The notes below the pieces were generated by a model. That model saw nothing but the letters and a program-made list of their open reading frames with translations, was not told the DNA's origin and made no database searches. Positions 1-7,721 of a stretch of 64,000 nt of DNA are shown one piece after another; positions within the stretch are counted from its first letter, which is position 1, and every line of letters begins with the position of its first letter. This DNA is from DASQBT01 sp049578545 (GTDB lineage Bacteria > Pseudomonadota > Gammaproteobacteria > Burkholderiales > Thiobacillaceae): NCBI GenBank assembly GCA_049578545.1, contig JBAUMF010000088.1, positions 10,337 to 74,336 of the forward strand, given 5' to 3'. The translations under genes were made by a program, and so were the position numbers.

Positions 1-131
1 GGCTTGTCCTTGCTGTCCACCATGGGTTGCGAGCCCTGTGCAATCTGGCGGGCGCGGTAGGTGGCTGCCAAGGTAAGTTCAAAACGATTGGGAATTCTAT
101 GAATGCAGTCATCCACGGTGATGCGGGCCAT
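1..131 (-). CDS. rpoZ: RNA polymerase omega subunit, N-terminal part
   Basis: The first 43 or so codons of the omega subunit, cut by the window edge. The protein starts MARITVDDC and continues with the conserved RFELTLAATYRARQIAQG stretch that contacts beta-prime. Omega is a small assembly chaperone of RNA polymerase. The start lies 19 nt after the gmk stop, so the two genes are probably co-transcribed, as in most proteobacteria, where spoT often follows. The identification is secure; only the C-terminal half is missing. Confidence 0.95.
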   Translation of the reverse strand, partial: MARITVDDCIHRIPNRFELTLAATYRARQIAQGSQPMVDSKDK

Positions 132-150
132 CAGGACCTCCAAGATTGCG

Positions 151-819
151 TCAGGCGAGCCCCCGGACTGATGCGCTGAACTGGGTGAACAGGTCACCAT
201 AACGTTCGACCTGGCGGGGGGTGGTTAATCGAGCCGCTCTGACCAAGGCTGTCAAATCGAGCAGCGCTTCATCAAAGTCATCGTTGACTATTATATAGTC
301 AAACTCTACTGCATGGCTGACCTCTTCCGCTGCTGAAGCCAGCCGTCTTTCGATCACTTCCTGATTGTCCTGGGCACGATTCATCAAGCGGTTGCGCAAG
401 GCCTGCAAAGACGGGGGGAGGACAAAGATACTCATCGCCTCAGGAAAGCGCTTCCTGACCTGGGATGCGCCCTGCCAGTCGATCTCTAAAAGGATATCAC
501 GTCCTGCAGCAATTTCGCCTTCAATCCAGCTTTCTGCGGTGCCGTAATAGTTGCTGTAAACCTCAGCGCTCTCCAGAAATTCACCGCGGTTTGTCATTTC
601 GGCAAACTCGTCCTTGCTCACAAAGTGATAGTCTTTGCCATCGACCTCACCCGGGCGGGGCGGACGCGTTGTGTACGAAATCGAGAGGTGGATCGCTGGA
701 TCGGCCTTGAGCAATGCGCGAACCAGGGTGGTTTTGCCTGCTCCGGACGGAGCGGATACGATCAACAACAAACCGCGGGTTGGTCTTTTTGCCTGGAGGC
801 GGACGGCAGTATCATTCAT
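151..819 (-). CDS. gmk: guanylate kinase
   Basis: Cytosolic enzyme phosphorylating GMP to GDP with ATP, in purine nucleotide synthesis and recycling. The P-loop SAPSGAGKTT sits at about residues 22-31, followed by the GMP-binding stretch SYTTRPPRPGEVDGKDYHF. At 222 aa it is slightly longer than the E. coli enzyme (207 aa), the extra residues forming an N-terminal leader. The start codon lies 16 nt from the ancestral yicC stop codon, so yicC-gmk-rpoZ was originally one operon. The mobile element now separates gmk from the body of yicC, so gmk may depend on a new upstream promoter inside the element end. Confidence 0.97.
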   Translation of the reverse strand: MNDTAVRLQAKRPTRGLLLIVSAPSGAGKTTLVRALLKADPAIHLSISYTTRPPRPGEVDGKDYHFVSKDEFAEMTNRGEFLESAEVYSNYYGTAESWIEGEIAAGRDILLEIDWQGASQVRKRFPEAMSIFVLPPSLQALRNRLMNRAQDNQEVIERRLASAAEEVSHAVEFDYIIVNDDFDEALLDLTALVRAARLTTPRQVERYGDLFTQFSASVRGLA

Positions 820-836
820 TTCTTGGTCTCAAGAGT

Positions 837-865
837 TATTCAATATTCTGAACCTGCTCGCGCAT
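837..865. repeat. attachment-site repeat, gmk side (yicC 3' end remnant)
   Basis: This 29-bp segment matches 9152-9180 with a single mismatch (842 versus 9157); the last 23 bp are identical. It encodes the last YicC residues VQNIE. The adjoining stop codon here is TAA (836-838), while the copy on intact yicC ends TAG. It is therefore the original chromosomal 3' end of yicC left next to gmk after site-specific integration. Confidence 0.92.
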
Positions 866-1024
866 CAGAATAGCAATGCCAGTATCCATACGGTATACAG
901 CCTGATTGTGCGGGTGGCTGGATTTGTGGCTACTCAATGGGCTACTCGCAAGGGCCTTGCTAGGGATCATTCTGGCATGATTGAGTGAGACTGGCTAGGC
1001 AGGTGCCGGGCACACGCCGCCAAT

Positions 1025-1050
1025 AAAAAAGCCCCAGTCGCCCAGGGCTT
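1025..1050 (-). terminator. rho-independent terminator after the 94-aa gene
   Basis: Read on the minus strand, an AGCCC...GGGCT hairpin is followed directly by a run of six T. It lies about 20 nt after the stop of the 94-aa gene and would insulate gmk from element transcription. Confidence 0.75.
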
Positions 1051-1067
1051 CTTCTCTCTCAAGCTGG

Positions 1068-1352
1068 TCAGCCGAGCAGGGCTTCCATGCCGCAATCTGT
1101 CAGGTTCAATAGCGCCTGCTCACGCGGGGTAGACGCCTGACTCAACAGCATAACGTAGTAAACCGTCCACCTGTCAAACAGCCTGCCAATATCGGCTTCC
1201 GCGGCTTGCAACGCAGTGCGCAGGTATTCGAGGGCGAGTGTTTCAATGTGCGTGGGTGCGCCTCCACGTTCGGTAAAATATTGTGTACGCTCAGCGTTGC
1301 TGGTGCGAGTCAGTACTTCGACAAGACAGGTGCTATTATTCAAGTCAGCCAT
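1068..1352 (-). CDS. uncharacterised 94-aa element protein
   Basis: No family recognised. A small, mostly helical soluble protein with no signal peptide or membrane segment. The segment ETLALEYLRTALQAAEADIGRLFDRW looks like a helix of coiled-coil type (positions about 37-62). A GGAG ribosome site lies 8 nt before the ATG and a strong terminator follows the stop, so it is probably a real, separately transcribed gene. It lies at the gmk-proximal end of the integrative element, a usual place for cargo or accessory genes. Function unknown. Confidence 0.6.
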   Translation of the reverse strand: MADLNNSTCLVEVLTRTSNAERTQYFTERGGAPTHIETLALEYLRTALQAAEADIGRLFDRWTVYYVMLLSQASTPREQALLNLTDCGMEALLG

Positions 1353-1501
1353 GATGCAATCTCCTATATAGGTTGCGTTGTGGTTAGCCGGGCGGGGTGT
1401 TGATGCACTCCGTTACGGCGATATCAGTTACTCAACTGACATTTAAATTGTAGTCGCAAAGTTTCCCCGTGTCAAGATATTTATTAAATAAATCAACAGC
1501 T

Positions 1502-1850
1502 TACGTGTAAACAAGTTGAACGCTGCCCGGTGGTTTGACGTAGGAATTGGAATGGGCAGGGCGAAATAACAAACTGTTATTTAAGACGATGGGTGCGAAG
1601 CTTCCTAGCTGTTGATTCTGGACATGGACATGGACATGGACGGGGGTGGGGGTGGGGGTGGGGACACGGCGCGGGGGGTGTGTGGGGTCTTAGGTACTCC
1701 GTTCACAGCGCCCCTGATTTCAACCTACGTGTAAAGCAGTTGACATCCTTTGTCGGGATGAAATTGCCCTGCCGATTGTCGCCTCACCCTCCGCTCAGGT
1801 GTTAAACGAAAAACTGAGCTGGCGAGCTTCTATGTAAAGAAGTTGAAACC
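1502..1850 (+). repeat. three copies of a TACGTGTAAA-NN-AGTTGA-like motif
   Basis: Copies at 1502-1522 and 1726-1746 share TACGTGTAAA, two variable bases, then AGTTGA. A shortened copy at 1830-1850 (TATGTAAAGAAGTTGAA) lies just before the DUF4124 gene. All have the same orientation. They could be operators or integrase/excisionase arm sites; the sequence does not decide. Confidence 0.5.
1620..1663 (+). repeat. hexamer tandem repeats with G-quadruplex potential
   Basis: GGACAT is repeated about 3.5 times (1620-1641) and is followed by GGGGGT repeats: G runs of 5, 5, 5 and 4 bases separated by single T residues (1642-1663). Four G tracts with one-base loops are the textbook pattern for a stable intramolecular G-quadruplex on the plus strand. 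Confidence 0.85.
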
Positions 1851-1879
1851 ATAGCCGCTTACAACGCTTTGGAGGCACC

Positions 1880-2941
1880 ATGAAAACGACGATCAGCAGC
1901 GTCTTGCTGCCTGTGCTTATGTTCGCTGCGTTGCAGGTTCAGGCAGATATCTATAGATATGTGGACGAAAATGGACAAGTGACTTTCCGTGACGCGCCTA
2001 AACCTGGTGTCACACCTGTTCAGGTATATACCTTGCCAAAGACACCTGAACCTCCTCCTCCAAAAGCGGCACTTGCGACCCACGCTCGCAATCTGGGGCT
2101 GGACCCCAAAAAGTTTTCATCCACAGTGGAGCGCGATCAAGCCGCCCCTGCTCCTTCTCCTGCAGTAGCTCCGCCTGGCCATTATTCACTAGACGAACTA
2201 CGCCAAGCAAACCCGGGGTGGTCTGATGCTGACCTTATAGCTGAGGGGGCGAAGCGGATGAACTTAACTCCGCAACAGTTTGCGCAGTACATCGGGCTAG
2301 ATTCTGCACAGTTTGCATCCATCATCCATGGCAACGAGGGGGCAGCGACCAGCACGGCATCGACCTCTGGTGCTGATCGAAATGTAGACCTTTGGAGCGC
2401 ATTGTTGTGGGGGTCGGTCGCCGCGGTTTTGGGGGGTGGGGTTGGTTACTTGTGGCGCAGGGTGATAACGCCGAGGCGCCCAGTCGCAACGCCGCACGAT
2501 GTAGCGCGTTCATGGCTCGCCTGGGCGGGGTTTGTCGCTTGCGTCGCCTCGCTGCCGCGCTTTTTCATCCGGCTGAACGTCGATGCGTTCGCCGGGTGGC
2601 TGGTCCTGTTAGTGCTATCTGCCGTAGGTGCTTACATTCTGGGGTTTGTCTACGGCAAATTTAAATTCAGTCGCCCGACCTGTCCGGCAAGCCCTGCGGG
2701 CAATCAGCCCAAGTCACCCACCTTGGCCCCGGATGCATCCGCACCGTTTGCCACCACACCGAATGTTAGTGACAGCTGCGACAAAGACCACATATACGCA
2801 AGGGTCGCGGAGGAGATTGAATCTGGCAACACGGACAAGGGCCTCTGGACTCGCCTGTGGGCGGAATGTGGCGGAGATGATATAAAGACCAAGGTGCTCT
2901 ACATCAAGTACCGCGCCAACGCGCTGGGCGAAAAAGTGTAA
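1880..2941 (+). CDS. DUF4124 domain-containing membrane protein
   Basis: A 353-aa envelope protein. Residues 1-23 form a signal peptide ending VQA-D. The DUF4124 domain follows, with its hallmark IYRYVDENGQVTFRDAP (about 24-40). A Pro-rich linker, a soluble middle part and three hydrophobic segments come next (about 175-193, 212-230, 237-258). The C-terminal segment, with GLWTRLWAECGGDD and KVLYIKYRA, resembles a short C-terminal domain seen in many proteobacterial membrane proteins. A GGAG site precedes the ATG. It is the only plus-strand gene in the element, so it is probably cargo with its own promoter. Function unknown. Confidence 0.7.
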   Translation: MKTTISSVLLPVLMFAALQVQADIYRYVDENGQVTFRDAPKPGVTPVQVYTLPKTPEPPPPKAALATHARNLGLDPKKFSSTVERDQAAPAPSPAVAPPGHYSLDELRQANPGWSDADLIAEGAKRMNLTPQQFAQYIGLDSAQFASIIHGNEGAATSTASTSGADRNVDLWSALLWGSVAAVLGGGVGYLWRRVITPRRPVATPHDVARSWLAWAGFVACVASLPRFFIRLNVDAFAGWLVLLVLSAVGAYILGFVYGKFKFSRPTCPASPAGNQPKSPTLAPDASAPFATTPNVSDSCDKDHIYARVAEEIESGNTDKGLWTRLWAECGGDDIKTKVLYIKYRANALGEKV

Positions 2942-2999
2942 TCTGTCTCTACAGGCCCGAGTGTTGTAATCAAAGTGAAGGATAAGGCTTCACACTCGT

Positions 3000-3734
3000 T
3001 CACGGCTTGATCAGCCCCTGGCTTTGCAGATGGCTGAGCGCATAGTCCGGCACGTCATACATAGTGTGCCGCGTCCACCTCTCCCGCGCGGAGTCGCGCG
3101 CGTATAACGCTAGCCCGCCGAGTCGGCTGATATACCCGCCTTTCCCCATCTGTTGCCGCTTGCCCCCGTCTATAGCGCATATCTCACCTTTGCTATCCCC
3201 GAACAGCAGGAGCCCGGTAGCAATTGCATCGATTGTCTCCCAATGGCGTACGACGAACAGCAGCGCCTGGTCATATAAAAAATGGGTGATTGCCTTACGG
3301 TGTTTTTCAGACCCCTCATGCCCCCGTTCCATAAGGTACGACCGCAGCGTCTCGTCAAACTGCCCCTCATCATTAACTGCGCTGGAAAACGAGTCGGGGC
3401 CTTCTACCAGCATGGACACCATCGGCCCGGCGAGTGACGCGATGGTGTCATTAACTCCTGGTGCTCGGCCTTGGGTGTAGCCATCATTTCCTCGGGCACT
3501 CCAACCGTTCCGCGCGGTGCGTCCGGGCACTCGGATATAGGCTCTCATGCCCACACCGCCGCCTTGCACTGCGCAGGCAACGAAATGCCCCGCCTCATGT
3601 AAAGCCCACAGGATGCGCTGTCGGTGTTGGTCGTAGGTCAGGTGGGGATACCTGGGCGTAAGGATTGTGATCGTGTGTGCAAGCCGTGTGCGCCGCAACA
3701 GGTCGGGGTCGAACTTGGGTGCGCGGGGGGCCAT
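3000..3734 (-). CDS. stand-alone M41-like zinc metallopeptidase
   Basis: A soluble protein of 244 aa. HEAGH at about residues 46-50, within WALHEAGHFVAC, matches the zinc-binding site of peptidase family M41 (the FtsH protease domain). A later segment NDTIASLAGPMVSMLVEG resembles the helix after the M41 site. No AAA ATPase domain or membrane segment is present, unlike FtsH. The ATG overlaps the TGA of the upstream 120-aa gene by one base (TGATG), so translation is coupled to it; a GTG three bases earlier is an alternative start. It belongs to the element replication operon. Peptidase activity is inferred from the motif; the target is unknown. Confidence 0.7.
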   Translation of the reverse strand: MAPRAPKFDPDLLRRTRLAHTITILTPRYPHLTYDQHRQRILWALHEAGHFVACAVQGGGVGMRAYIRVPGRTARNGWSARGNDGYTQGRAPGVNDTIASLAGPMVSMLVEGPDSFSSAVNDEGQFDETLRSYLMERGHEGSEKHRKAITHFLYDQALLFVVRHWETIDAIATGLLLFGDSKGEICAIDGGKRQQMGKGGYISRLGGLALYARDSARERWTRHTMYDVPDYALSHLQSQGLIKP

Positions 3735-4096
3735 CACTCACCCCCTTTTGGCGGATACCACAGCGACCGGAACCCGTTGGCAGACTTTCGCCAACACCTG
3801 GTTCTCCGCCAGCCCAGCTTGCGCAGCGCCGCTGCCAGCTCGCCCCGGTGGGGGGTCATTTTCTGACGCCCTTTTAACTGCTCGGCGAAGAACTCAAGGG
3901 GTCTAGGCTGATCACGTTCTGAGTCCGGCAGGGTGGCGATGAGGCGCTTGAGGCGGTCGATAAGTGGGGAATTGCGTTGGGCGAGTTGCTCGGCATCGGC
4001 CTGGGCCTTGTTGGCAAGTTCGGCTTCGCGGCGTTTCTTGGTGTCTTCGGAGTGAGCCAGCAAGGTGGAAATGTAATCTTGCAGATGTGTAGTCAT
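3734..4096 (-). CDS. uncharacterised 120-aa element protein, possible DNA-binding C-terminus
   Basis: Lys/Arg-rich protein without membrane segments. The N-terminal half is a charged helix rich in Glu, Lys and Gln; the C-terminal half (PLEFFAEQLKGR to WYPPK) looks like a small winged-helix fold of the kind found beside phage and satellite primases. It is translationally coupled to the metallopeptidase downstream and lies directly after the putative origin. A replication accessory or regulatory role is an inference from position. Confidence 0.6.
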   Translation of the reverse strand: MTTHLQDYISTLLAHSEDTKKRREAELANKAQADAEQLAQRNSPLIDRLKRLIATLPDSERDQPRPLEFFAEQLKGRQKMTPHRGELAAALRKLGWRRTRCWRKSANGFRSLWYPPKGGE

Positions 4097-4121
4097 TTAC
4101 ACCCCCCTCCAATAGTGGTGA

Positions 4122-4435
4122 TTTGTGTAAAGGGGTTTACAAATAATGGGGATTTCTGCCACCCCTGCCACACATGAGGAGCCCATGTATGGCAGCTGGA
4201 AACCGTTGGGAGAGTAAGGCGCGTCACACTAGTCACCCCTTGCCACCCCAAAATCGCAATTCCATAGCACGCGGCTTTACACTGTCCTGTTGGCATAAGC
4301 GCGCCTGCTCTCATAACTACTATTTCTCCTAAACTTGAAAAATGGTGTGGTAGGTGTGACAGGGGTGACGCGGCCTTTATCCATGCGGGTTCCAGCCCGT
4401 CACACATAGCGATTTTGGGGTGGCAAGGGGTGGCA
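4122..4435. other. iteron cluster, probable replication origin of the element
   Basis: About ten copies of a nonamer close to TGYCACMCC occur in both orientations. Plus-strand copies: 4157-4165, 4166-4174, 4223-4231, 4232-4240, 4241-4249, 4399-4407. Minus-strand copies: 4344-4369 (three in tandem), 4417-4425, 4427-4435. A perfect 24-bp inverted repeat pairs 4234-4257 with 4409-4432 across a 151-nt AT-richer loop. A second palindrome lies at 4122-4144 (TGTAAA-GGGG-TTTACA). The cluster directly follows the primase-helicase gene, the usual place for an iteron origin recognised by such proteins. A long ORF across this stretch is not credible. Confidence 0.7.
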
Positions 4436-4457
4436 GCAGCGCGGGTTAAAATTCGCA

Positions 4458-6803
4458 TCAAAATTCGCACGGGTTCACGCCGGTCACTTCCTTAAAGTAC
4501 GCCCGCGCCTCATCCAAGCCGGGCAGGCGGTAGTAGAACACCCGGCTTATCCCCTCCGATTTCCTCACGCGCCCAAGCTCCCCCGCTGGTAGCAGCCGCC
4601 GCAGCTTCCTAGCTGCCACATCCCACGATGGAGCATTCCTCGCCCTGGCCGTGCCCCGCGTGTAGCTTTCCTGCATTTCCGTTGCGGAGATTTCTGCCGC
4701 CCAGTCCACCGCGCCCCCCTCCACCGTGAACGCCCCCTCAGCCAGTACATGAATCCACCAGCCAGCCACGGGGTCAGTCCGCATCAAGGTTTCCGACTTC
4801 TGAATTTGGATTGCCCGGCTCTGAGGCAGAGCGCGTGGGTTCCAGCCTGTGACGCCTACATTCATCAGGTAGTCGAGCAACGCCGCCACGCCCCCGCCGT
4901 CAATCTCGGCTTGCAACGCTTCGAAATAGGTATGGTCACCACGCCACCCGTCACTCACGTCCAGAGCCAGCCAGCGCCGCGCATCCTCGCCAGCCGGAAC
5001 GGCCCAGCTGTGATTTGTCAGGCTGATAACGTGGGCAAAGTTGGCGGCGCTGAATGCATCTTTACCTTTTGCCTCATACCCCAACATGGAGTTAGTAACC
5101 AGCGCCTTGGTCGCTGCCACGGCTGCGGGATCACCCGCGAAAAAGGCTTCCTCCAGCACGACCACCACCTTGTCGAACAGATGCCCATTGAACCGCCCGG
5201 CAACCTGTTCCTTCTGCGCCGCCGTGAACCCGTGCGCCCCAAATATGCGGAGTAGGATTTGAACAATGATGGTCTTACCTGTACCCTCTCGCGAGCGCAG
5301 CACCAACGCAACCTCTGGCTTGATCCAAGGCTTTTGCACCAACAGGGCCAGCCACTTAATTACATAGTCGAACTGCGCCGCGTTGCCGCTGCACCATACC
5401 TGCTCAATATGAGCAAGTATCCGTGAACAGCTTCCAAGCTGTGGGTTAACCGCTAGACCACGCCAGGTATTGAATACGTCGTTGGCAGTCTTGCCCGATG
5501 GGTCAAATGTGATGCTCTGATAGGTGCGCCGATGCTCCCAGACCAGCCAGGCCGCCGCGACGTTTACGCCGTTCACCTTGCGCCCCGCGTGTAGTTGCTT
5601 GAACGCCGTGAAGTTCATGCCACCCGCAAGGATTTGCGTGTCCTGCTCATCGAATACAAATACCTCCCCGCCGATTCTCGCCACGAAGTAGCGCTCGTTC
5701 ATTTCGTGCAGTGCTTCGGTCAAGGCATCAGACCCAGCGCCCGTCATGCGCTCTGCCATCGGCGCGCTATCAGTCCATCTGGCCTGTTCCGCATAGTGGA
5801 ACAACGTGCCTATGCTTATGCCGCCGCCCGGTCGGTAGGAGTTCACCACGCCGTCGAAGTCATCCGCGTCGAACTTGTCAGGCGCTGTGAGACTCCATTC
5901 CCGTGCCAGATCAACAGCACATTCCCAGCCTGTAGACTGCACTGCCCAGATAACCCGCACCCACATATCACGCTCACAGTCAGCAGAAATCGCCGCCAGT
6001 GCGCTCTTGAAACGTTCGATGTTCTCAGGGATCTCGGGTGGGGGTGGGGCGTCTTTGGCCCAGGTGGGCGCCGCGTCGTTGGCTGCCGTTGTCACTGCGT
6101 CCGGCATGGCCGCATCAATCGCCGCCCTGAGCTTTTCCAGGGAAATATTGGGTTTGATCCGTATGATATTGACTGGCTTGGGGTTCTCGGGATCTTTCCA
6201 ATTCATCGTGCCCGGCACGCGCAACACTGAGGCAATATCTGCCGTCCGGCTAGGGTCAGCCAGCAGGTTGTGACTCTTTGACAAAGCCTTGAGTTTGGCC
6301 GACAGCCTGTGCCATTCTTTCCGCCCGATGCGGGTGTCCAATGTCCAATAGCAGTGTAGGCCGTTGCCGCTGTTCACGATGATGTTGGGTATAGGGAATG
6401 CGGTTGCCTTGCAAAAATCTTTCACGGCCGGCACTGCCGTTAGGTGGGTCGTGTAACCTTTATCTTTGGCTGCTTTGGACTCGCCACAGTCAATATCCAG
6501 CCAGAAGCCCCGCGCCCCGGCGGCGTTTTCTGCTTTGCGATTGTCCGGCGTCAGGTACTCCGCGCATGCAAAGTAGGCATCATGCCCCGCCTCAGAAATA
6601 TTCCCAGCTTTCGCAAGAGCATCATGGATGGTGTTGACCGGATGATGCAGGAAGCCCTTGGGTGTTTTCTCTACAATAAAGTGCGCGCCCTCCAGCATGC
6701 CCCCAGGGTCAGCGCCCCATAGGGCGCTTAGGAACTGAGCCGCAGGGGAACCAACTTCATCGCTTGCGTTCTCATCAATGGGTGCTAAATTAGTGTTTGT
6801 CAT
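4458..6803 (-). CDS. primase-helicase (AEP-like primase, PriCT and SF3-like helicase)
   Basis: A 781-aa replication initiator of satellite/phage type. Residues 1-230 are an archaeo-eukaryotic-like primase domain with metal-binding WLDIDC (about 101-106) and NSGNGLHCYW (about 144-153). Residues about 262-345 resemble the PriCT domain (DMWVRVIWAV, RPGGGISIGTLFHYAEQARW). The C-terminal half is a D5/SF3-like helicase with Walker A SREGTGKT (about 504-511), a Walker B-like strand VVVVLEE and the sensor segment LTNHSWAVPAGEDARRW. It probably binds the iterons just downstream and drives replication of the excised element. The start follows a short gap after the 39-aa gene. Confidence 0.9.
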   Translation of the reverse strand: MTNTNLAPIDENASDEVGSPAAQFLSALWGADPGGMLEGAHFIVEKTPKGFLHHPVNTIHDALAKAGNISEAGHDAYFACAEYLTPDNRKAENAAGARGFWLDIDCGESKAAKDKGYTTHLTAVPAVKDFCKATAFPIPNIIVNSGNGLHCYWTLDTRIGRKEWHRLSAKLKALSKSHNLLADPSRTADIASVLRVPGTMNWKDPENPKPVNIIRIKPNISLEKLRAAIDAAMPDAVTTAANDAAPTWAKDAPPPPEIPENIERFKSALAAISADCERDMWVRVIWAVQSTGWECAVDLAREWSLTAPDKFDADDFDGVVNSYRPGGGISIGTLFHYAEQARWTDSAPMAERMTGAGSDALTEALHEMNERYFVARIGGEVFVFDEQDTQILAGGMNFTAFKQLHAGRKVNGVNVAAAWLVWEHRRTYQSITFDPSGKTANDVFNTWRGLAVNPQLGSCSRILAHIEQVWCSGNAAQFDYVIKWLALLVQKPWIKPEVALVLRSREGTGKTIIVQILLRIFGAHGFTAAQKEQVAGRFNGHLFDKVVVVLEEAFFAGDPAAVAATKALVTNSMLGYEAKGKDAFSAANFAHVISLTNHSWAVPAGEDARRWLALDVSDGWRGDHTYFEALQAEIDGGGVAALLDYLMNVGVTGWNPRALPQSRAIQIQKSETLMRTDPVAGWWIHVLAEGAFTVEGGAVDWAAEISATEMQESYTRGTARARNAPSWDVAARKLRRLLPAGELGRVRKSEGISRVFYYRLPGLDEARAYFKEVTGVNPCEF

Positions 6804-6816
6804 ACACTAGCTTTCT

Positions 6817-6844
6817 GCCCGCCTTGTGCGGGCGGTTTTGTTTT
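6817..6844 (+). terminator. GC hairpin followed by T-rich tract
   Basis: GCCCGC (6817-6822) pairs with GCGGGC (6828-6833) and is followed on the plus strand by GGTTTTGTTTTA. It would terminate plus-strand transcripts; on the minus strand it lies in the leader of the primase gene, where it lacks a T run and may instead modulate translation. Confidence 0.4.
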
Positions 6845-6962
6845 ATGGGTTGTCGCCATCATTGGCAGCCACGTAGTCAGCGCGGGTAAACAATTCCTGA
6901 TCAATCTCGGTAGCGACTTCGCGCAGTAGGTCTAACAGCGCCAAATAATCGACCTCAGTCAT
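6843..6962 (-). CDS. 39-aa small protein coupled to the AlpA gene
   Basis: A short acidic ORF beginning MTEVDYLALLDLLREV and ending NDGDNP. Its ATG overlaps the TGA of the AlpA-like gene in the four-base pattern ATGA, typical of translational coupling, and it fills the space before the primase gene. About ten of its 39 residues are Asp or Glu. No family recognised. A small regulatory or anti-repressor role would fit, but this is a guess. Confidence 0.55.
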   Translation of the reverse strand: MTEVDYLALLDLLREVATEIDQELFTRADYVAANDGDNP

Positions 6963-7153
6963 GCGTGGCCCTGTCGGGCTTCCCACGCATCGATATCAGA
7001 CACACGCCAGACGGTGACGCGCTCCGAGAGTTTTAAGGGGGCTGGAAATTTCTTCTCACGCACCCATGCCCAAAGCGTGGAGTGAGACACGGGCACGCGC
7101 TGGCGCAATTGGCGCTCGCGCATGAATCCTGCATTGGGTTTTTGATTTAACAT
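6959..7153 (-). CDS. AlpA-family transcriptional regulator
   Basis: A 64-aa MerR-like winged-helix protein. The core runs RERQLRQRVPVSHSTLWAWV, then KKFPAPLKLSERVTVWRVSDIDAW, the usual AlpA pattern. Start chosen at the ATG preceded by GGAG with 6-nt spacing; longer in-frame starts lack a ribosome site. AlpA proteins activate integrase/excision genes in P4-like and related elements, acting as excisionase-type regulators. It lies between the 151-aa gene and the coupled 39-aa ORF in the element's main operon. Confidence 0.88.
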   Translation of the reverse strand: MLNQKPNAGFMRERQLRQRVPVSHSTLWAWVREKKFPAPLKLSERVTVWRVSDIDAWEARQGHA

Positions 7154-7250
7154 GTACAACTCCATTTGAAGATGTACGTAGAGTAGCAACGCCGTTCGAT
7201 AAAGTTACGGCATGAAATTACTCGGAAATTCGCCGCGCTTGGTGCCCCGT

Positions 7251-7706
7251 CTAAAGGTATTTAATCGCCTGCCGGGCCTGCTGGCGCAAAGATTGAGGGT
7301 GTTTGATCCGCAGACTGGCCATCACGGCGCGGGCGTAGTTGAGAACAGTAGAGTCTTCCCAGTTGTCTTCGGCCCAACCACATATCCTGCGCAACTCGGC
7401 TTCGGCGTCTCTGCCCGATTCTTCTTGTAAGACCAAGGCGCAATCTCGGAGCAACGTAGCCAAGTGTATGTTTGGTCTGTTGCCCCTCCGTTTGACTGCC
7501 AAGGGTGCTTTGTAGCGGACTTCGCGCATACATTCAAACCCCGCAGCTACCTCAGCCAGCTTGTCGGTCAGGATACCCTTCGGAACTCTCAGCTTTGCCG
7601 CTATGAGTTTGCTGAGAGTGTTGCGCCTTTCCAAGTCAATATCTGATGATGTCCAAAAAGGCTCTTGGGTCTTAGGTGGATTGGCTGGTCTGCCGCGCTT
7701 CTTCAT
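7251..7706 (-). CDS. uncharacterised 151-aa element protein
   Basis: A basic, soluble, helical protein starting MKKRGRPANPPKTQEPFW. The RGRP sequence resembles an AT-hook-like tail. The middle contains repeated Leu/Arg helices (LATLLRDCALVLQEES, AEAELRRICGWAEDNW). No family recognised. It lies 15 nt after the integrase stop codon and before alpA, where small element-specific regulators are common. Confidence 0.65.
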   Translation of the reverse strand: MKKRGRPANPPKTQEPFWTSSDIDLERRNTLSKLIAAKLRVPKGILTDKLAEVAAGFECMREVRYKAPLAVKRRGNRPNIHLATLLRDCALVLQEESGRDAEAELRRICGWAEDNWEDSTVLNYARAVMASLRIKHPQSLRQQARQAIKYL

Positions 7707-7721
7707 GGGCCGCCTCTTTCC

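Larger units (their letters stand above)
1353..1879. other. gene-free stretch of the element with short repeats
   Basis: No convincing gene. An ORF can be drawn at 1593-1805, but its Gly/His/Trp-rich translation only reflects the tandem repeats. The stretch holds three related direct repeats (1502-1522, 1726-1746, 1830-1850) and a hexamer tract with G-quadruplex potential. It may contain the promoters of the two diverging genes on either side. Confidence 0.6.

Noticed and set aside
1593..1805. A Gly/His/Trp-rich small protein
   Set aside because: The composition is caused by the GGACAT/GGGGGT tandem repeats; no ribosome site.
4093..4470. A 125-codon minus-strand reading frame across the iteron region
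   Set aside because: Its translation follows the nonamer repeats, has unusual composition and no ribosome site; the DNA is better explained as an origin.
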